From the NCBI RefSeq assembly GCF_051304405.1, contig NZ_JBPPGG010000005.1, positions 1-64,000 of the forward strand: DNA of 64,000 nucleotides. The letters are read 5' to 3'. Position numbers and translations under genes: made by a program. The stretch comes from Pedomonas sp051304405 (GTDB lineage: Bacteria > Pseudomonadota > Alphaproteobacteria > Sphingomonadales > Sphingomonadaceae). Every line of letters starts with the position of its first letter. Within the stretch, counting starts at the first letter, position 1. The notes beneath the pieces were generated by a model. It was not told the origin of the DNA. It did not search any database and saw nothing but the letters and a program-made list of their open reading frames with translations. Shown piece by piece: positions 15,278 through 23,339 of this stretch.

Positions 15278-16108
15278 TTGATGCAATCTGGCGCCGGCCA
15301 GAGCGCTGATCTGGGGCCAGGCGGTCTCGGTTGCCCGTCTGCCCGCCTGGATGAGTTCCTCGGCCCGGGTGAAGTCCCCCACCTCGATGTGTCCGATGGC
15401 CGGTGTGATCACCACGTCGGCGGGATTGGCGGTCAGCACGTGGTTGGCGAGGGAGGAGAGCAGCAGGCCGAGCGAGGCGCGGGTCGTGCGGATGGCGGAG
15501 ATGCGGGTGGTCCCGGCCGCGCGGCGGAAACCGGCGGCGGCGGCCCGGTTGACGTAATCGCCCTGGAGGTTGACGGCAACGACAGGGCAGGCGCTCAGCT
15601 GCCGCGCCGCCGAGACCGGCACCGGGTTCACGAGGCCGCCGTCCGCCAGCATCCGGCCGTCCCGCAGGACGGGCTTGAAAATGCCGGGAATGGCGAGGGA
15701 GGCGCGCACCGCCTCCACCACCGGTCCGTCCCGCAGCACCACCTCCGCGCCGGAGATGAGATCGGCGGCCACGGTGGCGCAGGGGAGCGCCAGGTCCTCC
15801 AGGCGCAGGTTGCCGAAGTGGCGGCGCAGTTGCCGCTCGATGGTGCGCCCGCCCAGAACGCCGCCCCGGAAGCTGACATCCAGATAGCGCAGCACCGTCA
15901 GCGCCGTGGCCGAGCGGGCCAGGTCCTCCAGCGCGTCCAGCTTGTCGGCGGCGAGGCACGCCGCCACCACCGCGCCGATGCTGGTTCCGGCCACGGCATC
16001 GATGCGGACGCCGCGTTCAACCAGCGTCCGCACCACGCCGATATGGGCCCAGCCGAGCGCTGCGCCGCCCCCCAGGGCCAGGGCGACAGCGGGCGGCGTC
16101 ACGGTCAT
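15272..16108 (-). CDS. Patatin-like phospholipase
   Basis: A 278-residue lipid acyl hydrolase of the patatin/RssA group. The oxyanion hole GGGAALGWAHIGV (13-25), the nucleophile elbow Gly41-Thr-Ser43-Ile-Gly45, and the catalytic Asp156 in ADGGLVNPVPV form the Ser-Asp dyad. No signal peptide is seen, so a cytoplasmic or membrane-associated role is likely. Its substrate is not known. It reads toward glnK, whose promoter lies beyond its stop codon. The GNAT gene ends 39 bp upstream of it in the same direction. Confidence 0.88.
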   Translation of the reverse strand: MTVTPPAVALALGGGAALGWAHIGVVRTLVERGVRIDAVAGTSIGAVVAACLAADKLDALEDLARSATALTVLRYLDVSFRGGVLGGRTIERQLRRHFGNLRLEDLALPCATVAADLISGAEVVLRDGPVVEAVRASLAIPGIFKPVLRDGRMLADGGLVNPVPVSAARQLSACPVVAVNLQGDYVNRAAAAGFRRAAGTTRISAIRTTRASLGLLLSSLANHVLTANPADVVITPAIGHIEVGDFTRAEELIQAGRRATETAWPQISALAGARLHQN

Positions 16109-16146
16109 GGGCCTTGCTCAATTCTCGCGAATGGGCGCGTTCCAGC

Positions 16147-16581
16147 TCACAGCTGCCGCATCATGAAATCGCCGGACTTGCAAAGGGCGGCGAACTGCTC
16201 CGACGCGCGCAGGCCGTCGGGGGCGGTGTTTTCCTCGCACGGGGTGAAGCCAAGCTCGGAGAAGATGCCCGACTTGTCATCCGTGAAGATGTAGAGGGTC
16301 TTGATGCCTTCCCGGCGCGCGCTGGCGGCCACTTCCTCCAGCATGGTGCCGCACAGTCCCTGGCCATGATGGCAGCCCGTCGTCAGGAACGAGCGCAGGA
16401 TCGCGGCGTCGCCATAAATCTCCAGACTGCCGACGGCGACCCGCCAGCCATCCTCGTCAACGAACGCAAAAAACTTCCGGTCGCTGCCTTCCCGATCGCC
16501 AAGCAGGAGGCTGTTGTCCGCCAGAACCGAAGACAGGGCATCATAGTCCTCTCGCGGGATCTGGACCATCTTAAGGCTCAT
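16147..16581 (-). CDS. GNAT-family N-acetyltransferase
   Basis: A 144-residue protein with the GNAT fold: beta strands around WRVAVGSLEIYGDAAIL, the acetyl-CoA loop around HGQGLCGTMLEEV, and the late strand KTLYIFTDD followed by FSELGFTPCEE. The architecture resembles ArsN2-like acetyltransferases found in arsenic clusters, but no ars genes are nearby, so that assignment is only a possibility. GGAGGGAAACACC precedes the ATG. Substrate unknown. Confidence 0.75.
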   Translation of the reverse strand: MSLKMVQIPREDYDALSSVLADNSLLLGDREGSDRKFFAFVDEDGWRVAVGSLEIYGDAAILRSFLTTGCHHGQGLCGTMLEEVAASARREGIKTLYIFTDDKSGIFSELGFTPCEENTAPDGLRASEQFAALCKSGDFMMRQL

Positions 16582-16834
16582 GGTGTTTCCCTCCTCCCAA
16601 GCTAGAGGGTAATCACAGGGGCATTATTCCACAATGGCCTTGCGCCCCGGCATCCGGGCCACGGCTCGGCCTGTGGTGACGCGCATCGTTGAAAGATCTT
16701 TAACCTCAGATAGTTGCCGGTTTTGTGACAACAATTTAAGTCCGTACAATTGCCGGGGTATGGCGAATATATCCCGTTCTGGTTCGAAAGCCTGGTCTGG
16801 CTGGGCCCGACCGGTGCGCGGCGACTCATCCCGC

Positions 16835-17272
16835 TCAGGCGTCCGGCGTCTCGTCACCCGGTGTCATGTCGCCCTGCTGCTCCTCGCCCCCGGCGGGTTC
16901 CGGGGGATGTTCGTTCAGCAGGGCGAGGGCCTGCTCGGCTTCCTGAACGGGCACATGCACGATGACCCCGCGCATGGTCGGGTCGATCCCCGCCAGCACA
17001 TGGGCGCTGTTCTCGCCTTCGATGCCGGGGGTCAGGCCATAGGCCTCCAGCATGGCCTTGACCAGTTGCGCCTCGGCGAGGGTGCTGAAACGGCCGATCT
17101 CCACCCAGTCGGTCTCTTCGGGCAAATCTGGCAAGCGTGTCTCCGGGCGATAGCGTTCTCGGGGGGGCGTTCTCGGGGCTTCCTCGGGGGCGTTCTCGGG
17201 CTTCGGGCCCGCAATATAGAATGCGCAGCCGCCCGTTTCGTTCCGGCCAGCCGGAAGGAACCGCACCGGCAC
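16835..17272 (-). CDS. DUF2007 domain protein
   Basis: A protein of up to 145 residues. The conserved DUF2007 domain (putative signal-transducing protein) covers about residues 50-115: WVEIGRFSTLAEAQLVKAMLEAYG and later MRGVIVHVPVQEAEQALALL. The N-terminal 48 residues are Pro/Glu/Arg-rich and encoded by repeated GCGTTCTC units (plus strand) with a run of seven G at 17161-17167. The C-terminus is acidic and Gly/Glu-rich. The start is uncertain: GTG 17272 is used because it follows closely on tldD (18 bp) and no in-frame ATG precedes the domain. Function unknown. Confidence 0.68.
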   Translation of the reverse strand: MPVRFLPAGRNETGGCAFYIAGPKPENAPEEAPRTPPRERYRPETRLPDLPEETDWVEIGRFSTLAEAQLVKAMLEAYGLTPGIEGENSAHVLAGIDPTMRGVIVHVPVQEAEQALALLNEHPPEPAGGEEQQGDMTPGDETPDA

Positions 17273-17290
17273 CCCGGCGGTGCCCGCGTG

Positions 17291-18727
17291 TCAGCCCGTG
17301 CCGCCGACGGTCAGCCCCTCGATCAGCAGCGTCGGCTGGCCGACGCCGGCGGGGACCGACTGGCCGCCCTTGCCGCACACGCCGATGCCGGGGTCGAGCG
17401 CCAGATCGTTGCCGATGGCCTTGACGCGGGTCAGCACGTCCGGGCCGTTGCCGATGAGCGTTGCGCCCTTGAGGGGGCGGCCGAGCTTGCCGTTCTCCAG
17501 TTCGTAGGCTTCCGTGCAGGAGAACACGAACTTGCCCGAGGTGATGTCCACCTGCCCGCCGCCGAAGGTCTTGGCGTAGATGCCCTTCTTCACCGAGCCG
17601 ATGATCTCGGCCGGGTCCTTGTCCCCGCCCAGCATGAAGGTGTTGGTCATGCGCGGCATGGGGGCGTGGGCGAAGCTCTCGCGCCGCCCGTTGCCGGTGG
17701 CTTTGGCACCCATCAGGCGGGCGTTCATGCGGTCCTGCATGTAGCCCTTGAGAATGCCGTCCTCGATCAGCACGGTGCGCTCGGTCGGCGTGCCCTCGTC
17801 GTCGATGGTGAGCGAGCCGCGCAGGCACTCGAGCGAGCCGTCATCCACCACGGTGACGCCCGGGGCGGCCACCCGCTCGCCGATGCGGCCCGAGAAGGCG
17901 GAGGTGCCCTTGCGGTTGAAGTCGCCCTCAAGGCCGTGGCCGATGGCCTCGTGCAGCAGCACGCCGGGCCAGCCGGGGCCGAGCACCACGGTCATCTCGC
18001 CCGCGGGCGCGGGGACAGCCTCCAGGTTCACCAGTGCCTGCCGCAGGGCCTCGTCCGCCACCGTCCGCCAGGTCTCGGGCGCGAACAGGCGCGTGTAGTC
18101 GTGCCGCCCGCCGATGCCCTCGTAGCCGGACTCGCGCCGCCCGTTGTGCTCGGCGATCACCTGCACGTTGAGCCGCACCAGCGGCCGCACGTCCCAGGCG
18201 CGGTAGCCGTCCGGGCGCAGGATCTCGATGACGGTCCACGAGCCCACCAGCGAGGCCGACACCTGCACCACGCGCGGATCACGCCCGCGCAGGTAGGCGT
18301 CGATGTCCGCCAGCAGTTTCGTCTTGGCCTCGAACGGGAAGGTCTCGAACGGGCTGTCCGGCTGGTAGAGCATCCGGTTGGTGCGCGGCGGCGCGTCGGC
18401 CCAGCGGGCCTCGCGGCCGGAGCGGATGGTGGCGACCGTGTCGCCCGCGCGGCGGATCGCCGCTTCGGACAGTTCGTTGGCGTGGGCAAAGCCCGTGGTC
18501 TCGCCCAGCACGCCGCGCAGGCCGAACCCCTGCGTCGTGTCGAAGGTGGCGCTTTTCAGCCGCCCGTCATCGAAGCCGAAGGATTCGGACAGGGTGTGCT
18601 GGAGAAACAGCTCGCCATCGTCGAGGCCCGCGAGTTTCTCGGCCACGAGCGCAGCCACCCGCGCTTCGTCCATGTCGGTGCGGGTATAGAACAGATCGCG
18701 GGCGAGGGCGGCGGGGGTCTTCGACAC
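17291..18727 (-). CDS. tldD: Metalloprotease TldD
   Basis: A 478-residue member of the TldD/TldE family. The zinc-binding HExxxH motif is His259-Glu260-AIG-His264 (LLHEAIGHGLEGD), with a third ligand expected at the Cys of KFVFSCTEAYE. TldD forms a heterodimer with TldE (PmbA) and degrades or processes peptides such as microcin B17 precursor and CcdA in E. coli. The partner gene is not in this window. The length matches the family. ATG 18727 was chosen from the MSKTPAALA N-terminus. The DUF2007 gene follows closely in the same direction. Confidence 0.95.
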   Translation of the reverse strand: MSKTPAALARDLFYTRTDMDEARVAALVAEKLAGLDDGELFLQHTLSESFGFDDGRLKSATFDTTQGFGLRGVLGETTGFAHANELSEAAIRRAGDTVATIRSGREARWADAPPRTNRMLYQPDSPFETFPFEAKTKLLADIDAYLRGRDPRVVQVSASLVGSWTVIEILRPDGYRAWDVRPLVRLNVQVIAEHNGRRESGYEGIGGRHDYTRLFAPETWRTVADEALRQALVNLEAVPAPAGEMTVVLGPGWPGVLLHEAIGHGLEGDFNRKGTSAFSGRIGERVAAPGVTVVDDGSLECLRGSLTIDDEGTPTERTVLIEDGILKGYMQDRMNARLMGAKATGNGRRESFAHAPMPRMTNTFMLGGDKDPAEIIGSVKKGIYAKTFGGGQVDITSGKFVFSCTEAYELENGKLGRPLKGATLIGNGPDVLTRVKAIGNDLALDPGIGVCGKGGQSVPAGVGQPTLLIEGLTVGGTG

Positions 18728-18899
18728 GGCTGGATTCCTTTCACCCGGCAGAAGCGGCGTTGCTCAATAAAACGACCGGCCCGTCATCGCGTCTCATGGC
18801 GTGGGCCAAACGACGGGCGGGCGGAAACGCGAAGGGGCGGGCCGAACGAAGGGCCGGCGGCTTGTCGTGTTGCCGAGGCGCCCGTTGCAGCGCTGCCCG

Positions 18900-18944
18900 C
18901 TGCTGTGGCGCCCGCTGTTGTGGCGCCCGCTGTTGTGGCGCCCG
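18900..18944. repeat. Three tandem copies of a 15-bp unit
   Basis: Three direct copies of CTGYTGTGGCGCCCG lie at 18900-18914, 18915-18929 and 18930-18944. The first differs from the others by one base, and a degenerate copy precedes them. They lie in the 276-bp gap between tldD and the zinc-finger gene, in which I see no convincing gene. Confidence 0.8.
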
Positions 18945-19003
18945 CGGGGCGTCTCCCGCACCGGCGGGGTCGCCCCGGGGATCGGGCCGGGCCGTCCGGC
19001 GGC

Positions 19004-19204
19004 TCAGGCCGCCTTGTTGCTCTGCTCGTCGGCGGGGCCGCCCTTCAGGATGTAGAGGCGGTCGCAGTAGCCGCACTCGACCTTCCCGCTCGCCCCGACC
19101 TTCAGGTACACGCGCGGGTGGCCGAGGGGGCCCTCGCCGCCATCGCAGGCAACCTGCGGCGTATCGATGTAAATGACTTCCGGTGGTGGAGGCGCGTTGT
19201 TCAT
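19004..19204 (-). CDS. CHCC-type zinc-finger domain protein (NDUFS6-like)
   Basis: A 66-residue protein built around a zf-CHCC domain: Cys in TPQVACDGGEG, His in LGHPRVYL, and the Cys-x2-Cys in VECGYCDRLY. The domain is shared with the mitochondrial complex I accessory subunit NDUFS6, and stand-alone alphaproteobacterial versions are widespread. A role in complex I is plausible but no nuo genes are present here. ATG 19204 gives the family-like N-terminus MNNAPPPPEV; the RBS is weak. A longer in-frame ORF upstream lacks similarity. Confidence 0.82.
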   Translation of the reverse strand: MNNAPPPPEVIYIDTPQVACDGGEGPLGHPRVYLKVGASGKVECGYCDRLYILKGGPADEQSNKAA

Positions 19205-19356
19205 GCCGAGCAAATCCCAGTTTGGTACCAGAGTGATCTCGGAATGAGCAGATAGCACCGCTGATGCCGAGTTTGAAGGGCAAGTACAGGGCGTCATGAA
19301 CGCCCTGGCGCGCCCGGGTTTCAGATGCGGTTGCAGGCGCGGATTCTGGCGCGGTT

Positions 19357-19776
19357 TCAGGCGGGGCTTCCGGTGTCGGGCGGCCCCTTCAGTTCCACCA
19401 TGTTGCCCTCCGGGTCGTGCAGATAGAGGGAGGGGCCTTCCCCTTCCGCTCCGTAGCGCGGGGCCGGCTCGCCGGACTCGACCCCGTGGGCGGCCAGAAA
19501 GGCGCGGATCTCGGCCGCATCGAACGGCTCCACCCTGAGGCAGAGGTGGTCCATGTTGCGCCCCTCCGCGCCCGGTGCCGCGCCGCCCATCCGGCCGAGC
19601 CTGCCCTCGACCGTCACCAGATCGATGAGCGACCGCCCGGCGCGCAGCTGCACGAGGCCGATCTCGTCCTGCCGGCGCTCGATCGGGCAGCCCAGCACCT
19701 CGACGTAGAACCGGAGCATGGCGTCCAGATCCTTCACCCGGAGGACGACATGATCGATTTCGCGAACCCTGATCAT
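19357..19776 (-). CDS. VOC-family (glyoxalase-like) protein
   Basis: A 139-residue protein of the vicinal oxygen chelate superfamily, with two beta-alpha-beta-beta-beta modules. The first begins IDHVVLRVKDLDAMLRFY (about 7-24), and the second holds NMDHLCLRVEPF and ends LYLHDPEGNMVELKG. Metal ligands are probably His9, His in NMDHLC and the Glu of MVELKG. Members include glyoxalases, dioxygenases and resistance proteins; the substrate is unknown. It diverges from the ABC ATPase gene across a 286-bp gap in which I recognise no gene. Confidence 0.83.
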   Translation of the reverse strand: MIRVREIDHVVLRVKDLDAMLRFYVEVLGCPIERRQDEIGLVQLRAGRSLIDLVTVEGRLGRMGGAAPGAEGRNMDHLCLRVEPFDAAEIRAFLAAHGVESGEPAPRYGAEGEGPSLYLHDPEGNMVELKGPPDTGSPA

Positions 19777-20062
19777 GGGCGATGATCCCCTTTGGTGGTG
19801 CGGGCTGCCGGAGCCCTCACGGTTGGCCCTGGCGCAACGCCTCCGGCGTGATTTGCGCGAACCTTTTATGCGAATGCAGTGTTCTTGACGGGCGAATTGT
19901 CGGGTTTCCGGGGCGGCAGTATAACTCTTTGGCTTTGGTAAGTCATTTGATTATATGGGATTTTGTTGCGCTCCCTGTTCGGGGAGCGGGTCTGCCCGGC
20001 CGGGCGGATGCGGCGCACACGACCTTCGACAAGTGCGCCGACAGGGGTTATGTGTCTGCACC

Positions 20063-21016
20063 ATGACGACAGTATCTGCCATTTCGATCCGTAACCTGGT
20101 CAAGACCTACAGTAACGGCAAGCAGGCCCTGCGGGGCGTGTCGCTGGAGATTCCGCAGGGATCGTTGTTCGGTTTGCTCGGGCCCAACGGCGCGGGCAAG
20201 TCCACCATGATCAACATCATGGCGGGGCTGGTGAACAAGACGGCCGGGTCGGTCGAGATCTGGGGGTTCGACACGGATCGCAACCCCCGCAACGCCAAGC
20301 TGTCCATCGGCATTGTTCCGCAGGAGCTGGTGTTCGACGCCTTCTTCACGCCGTTCGAGACGCTGGAGTTGCAGGCGGGTCTTTACGGCATTCCCCGCGA
20401 GAAGCGCCGCAGCATGGAAATTCTGCGGGCGCTGGGGCTGGAGGACAAGGCCCACGCCTACACCCGCACCCTGTCGGGCGGCATGAAGCGGCGTCTGCTG
20501 GTGGCCAAGGCGCTGGTCCATGCGCCGCCGATCCTGGTGCTGGACGAGCCCACGGCGGGCGTGGACATCGAGCTGCGCCAGCAGCTCTGGGCCTATGTGC
20601 GCGAGCTGCACGCGGCGGGCACCACCGTGGTGCTGACCACCCACTACCTTGAGGAAGCGCAGGAGCTGTGCGACCGCATCGCCATTGTGAACAAGGGCGA
20701 GGTGGTCGCCAACGCGACCAAGGACTCGCTGATGGCGCAGGCGCACGACAAGGTGGTGGTGGTGACCATCGACCGGGAGCTGACCGAGGTTCCGCCGGTG
20801 CTGTCGCAGTTCAACGCCACGCTGCGGGACAGCCGCCGCATCGCCGTCACCTACGACAAGCGCTGCGTCAATTCGGGGCAGGTGCTGGCGGCGCTTGCCA
20901 CCTGCGGCTTCGGCATCGAGGATGTCACCACGGAGGAGGCCGATCTGGAGGACGTCTTCCTGCGTCTGACCCAATCGCCTGCGTCGGAAAGGGAAGCGCC
21001 GGTCCATGTTGCCTGA
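20063..21016 (+). CDS. ABC transporter ATP-binding protein (ABC-2 / YadG-like)
   Basis: A 317-residue ATPase. Walker A is GPNGAGKST (40-48), the signature is LSGGMKRR (137-144), and Walker B is ILVLDEPTAGVD with Asp161-Glu162. A C-terminal extension of about 80 residues after the ATPase core is typical of DrrA/YadG-type subunits that pair with an ABC-2 permease. No permease gene adjoins it. Its stop codon lies 11 bp inside nadB. ATG 20063 follows a gap with no strong RBS; longer in-frame starts lack family similarity. Confidence 0.88.
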   Translation: MTTVSAISIRNLVKTYSNGKQALRGVSLEIPQGSLFGLLGPNGAGKSTMINIMAGLVNKTAGSVEIWGFDTDRNPRNAKLSIGIVPQELVFDAFFTPFETLELQAGLYGIPREKRRSMEILRALGLEDKAHAYTRTLSGGMKRRLLVAKALVHAPPILVLDEPTAGVDIELRQQLWAYVRELHAAGTTVVLTTHYLEEAQELCDRIAIVNKGEVVANATKDSLMAQAHDKVVVVTIDRELTEVPPVLSQFNATLRDSRRIAVTYDKRCVNSGQVLAALATCGFGIEDVTTEEADLEDVFLRLTQSPASEREAPVHVA

Positions 21017-22613
21017 GGACTTGTATCAGTTCGACGTTCTCGTGATCGGCTCGGGCGCGGCGGGCCTCACCCTCGCGCTCGACCTGGCAGGCCAGTACAA
21101 GGTGGCGGTGCTCTCCAAGGGGGAGATGGCGGCGGGGTCCACCGCCCGCGCCCAGGGCGGCATCGCGGCGGTGCTGGAGGAAGGGGACACCTTCGAGTCC
21201 CACATCGAGGACACCATTCTGGCGGGGGCCGGCCTCAACAACCGCGCGGCGGTCGAATTCGTGGTGGAGCGCGCGCCGGCGGCCGTCGAGCAGCTCGCCC
21301 GGCTGGGCGTTGCCTTCAATGCGGGCGAGACGCCCTCCCAGCCCTTCCACCTCACCCGCGAGGGCGGCCACAGCCGCCGCCGCATCGTGCATGTGGATGA
21401 CGCCACCGGCTTTGCCGTGCAAAAGGCGCTGATGGCCCGGGCGCTGGCCGAGCCCAACATCCGCTTCTTCGGCAACCGCTTTGCCGTCGATCTCATCACC
21501 GAGCGGCACACCGGCCGCGGCGGCGAGCGCCATTGCTACGGCGCCTACGTTTACAACAGCGAGACCAGCCACGTGGAGCGGTTCACCGCCCGCGCCACCG
21601 TGCTGGCAACGGGCGGGGCAAGCCGGGTCTACCTCTACTCCACCAACCCGGACGGCTCGACCGGCGACGGCATCGCCATGGCCTGGCGGGCGGGCTGCCG
21701 CGTCGCCAACATGGAGTTCAACCAGTTCCATCCCACCTGCCTGTTCCATCCGCAGGTGAAGAACTTCCTCATCACCGAGGCCATGCGCGGCGAGGGCGCG
21801 CACTTGAAGCTGCCGGACGGCACCCGCTTCATGGACCGCTTCCACGCCCAGGCGGAGCTGGCGCCGCGCGACATCGTCGCCCGCGCCATCGACCACGAGA
21901 TGAAGCGGCTGGGCGTGCCGCATGTGTACCTCGACATCAGCCACAAGGACCCGGACTTCGTCGTCTCCCACTTCCCGACGATCTACCGGCGGCTTCTGGA
22001 GCTGGACATCGACATTACCCGCCAGCCGATCCCGGTGGTGCCCGCGGCCCACTACACCTGCGGCGGCGTGCTCATCGATCTGGCGGGCCACACCGATCTG
22101 ACCGGGCTCTACGCCATCGGCGAGACCGCCCATTCGGGCCTGCACGGGGCCAACCGCATGGCGTCCAACTCGCTGCTGGAATGTCTGGTGTTCGGCCATG
22201 CCGCCGCCGAGGACATCCGCCACCGCATGGACGGCCTGCCCGAGCCGCCGGTCCCCGCGCCGTGGGACGAGAGCCGGGTGGAGGATTCGGACGAGGCGGT
22301 CGTTGTCTCCCACAACTGGGCGGAGCTGCGCCAGTTCATGTGGGACTATGTGGGCATCGTCCGCACCACCAAGCGGCTGGAGCGGGCCCAGCACCGGGTC
22401 AAGCTTCTCCGGCGCGAAATTCAGGAGTACTATGGCAACTTCCGCGTGACGCGGGATTTGCTGGAGTTGCGGAATCTGGTGACGGTTGCCGATCTGATTG
22501 TCCGGTCGGCGCTGGCCCGAAAGGAGAGCCGCGGTCTCCATTACACGCTGGACTATCCCGATCTGCTGCCGGAGGCGCGGGATACGGTTCTGGAGCCCTG
22601 GGCGGAATCCTGA
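21006..22613 (+). CDS. nadB: L-aspartate oxidase
   Basis: A 535-residue FAD enzyme of the succinate dehydrogenase/fumarate reductase flavoprotein family. It oxidises aspartate to iminoaspartate, the first step of de novo NAD synthesis. The N-terminal dinucleotide fold is VLVIGSGAAGLTLALDL, followed by STARAQGGIAA. NadB-type substrate-site stretches are REGGHSRRRIVH, FNQFHPTCLFHP and EAMRGEGAHLKL. The C-terminal helical domain is complete. nadA and nadC are not in the window, which is unusual. It overlaps the ABC ATPase gene by 11 bp. Confidence 0.95.
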   Translation: MLPEDLYQFDVLVIGSGAAGLTLALDLAGQYKVAVLSKGEMAAGSTARAQGGIAAVLEEGDTFESHIEDTILAGAGLNNRAAVEFVVERAPAAVEQLARLGVAFNAGETPSQPFHLTREGGHSRRRIVHVDDATGFAVQKALMARALAEPNIRFFGNRFAVDLITERHTGRGGERHCYGAYVYNSETSHVERFTARATVLATGGASRVYLYSTNPDGSTGDGIAMAWRAGCRVANMEFNQFHPTCLFHPQVKNFLITEAMRGEGAHLKLPDGTRFMDRFHAQAELAPRDIVARAIDHEMKRLGVPHVYLDISHKDPDFVVSHFPTIYRRLLELDIDITRQPIPVVPAAHYTCGGVLIDLAGHTDLTGLYAIGETAHSGLHGANRMASNSLLECLVFGHAAAEDIRHRMDGLPEPPVPAPWDESRVEDSDEAVVVSHNWAELRQFMWDYVGIVRTTKRLERAQHRVKLLRREIQEYYGNFRVTRDLLELRNLVTVADLIVRSALARKESRGLHYTLDYPDLLPEARDTVLEPWAES

Positions 22614-22644
22614 TCCCGGCGCAGGCCGGAGGAGGCGAGGGGAC

Positions 22645-23199
22645 ATGCTGGATCATGACCTGCTGCAACGTCTGATGACGTTGCTGGCCGAATTGCCGTC
22701 ACGCCGACCCCACGCGAGCCTGCCCCGGGAGCTGGACCTGCTGTTCGACCGGCTGAAGCAGGACGCGCCGAGCCCGTCCGCCCACGAGGTGGAGGATCTC
22801 ATCTGGCAGGTCTGGGCCGAGGAGGAGGATTCGGCGGCCGGCAACGGCATGGAGGCGGCGATTCGGGCGCTCGCCCTGCGCCATCTGGACGAGGCCGAGG
22901 ACCTGCTCGACCAGCTGGCCGAGCTCTATCCCGACTGGCCCGAGGTCTACAACAAGCGCGCCACGCTCTACTTCATCGACGGCGAGGACAATCTGGCGCT
23001 GGCGGACATCCTGCGCACGCTGGAGCTGGAGCCGCGCCATTTCGGCGCCCTGGCCGGCCTGGGGCAGATCTGCCTGCGCAACGGCGAACCGGAGGCGGCG
23101 GCGGCGGCGTTCCGGGCGGCGGCGCAGATCAACCCCCATCTGGTGGGCGCAGCGGCGCTGCTGGAAGACCTGTCCGAACACAAGCCGCTGGCGAACTGA
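22645..23199 (+). CDS. Tetratricopeptide-repeat protein
   Basis: A 184-residue protein without a signal peptide. The C-terminal half contains about three TPR units: from AIRALALRHLDEAEDLLDQL, then PEVYNKRATLYFIDGEDNLA, then FGALAGLGQICLRNGEPEAA. The N-terminal LMTLLAELPSRR and LDLLFDRLKQ segment resembles other alphaproteobacterial TPR proteins of this size. Probably a protein-interaction module; partner unknown. GGAGGCGAGGGG is the RBS. It starts 31 bp after nadB. Confidence 0.82.
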   Translation: MLDHDLLQRLMTLLAELPSRRPHASLPRELDLLFDRLKQDAPSPSAHEVEDLIWQVWAEEEDSAAGNGMEAAIRALALRHLDEAEDLLDQLAELYPDWPEVYNKRATLYFIDGEDNLALADILRTLELEPRHFGALAGLGQICLRNGEPEAAAAAFRAAAQINPHLVGAAALLEDLSEHKPLAN

Positions 23200-23339
23200 C
23201 CGGATGCGCTGGCAGTCTGTCCTCCCGGCGGCTTTCGGCCTGCCCGATCTGACGGATTGTGCGGGCGGCACGGCTAAAGCGGGCGGTTCTTCCGGCACAA
23301 GTGTAGTCAACGCCCTGAAGCACCGCTAAGTTGCGCCCC

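Noticed and set aside
16147..16581. Arsenic-resistance assignment (ArsN2) for the GNAT protein
   Set aside because: The fold and length fit, but there is no arsenate reductase, ArsR or efflux gene nearby, so the specific function is not supported.
18741..19283. 180-codon minus-strand ORF with a repeated RAPQQ motif
   Set aside because: It overlaps the zinc-finger gene in another frame, and its repeats simply translate the 15-bp DNA repeats. No start signal or similarity supports it.
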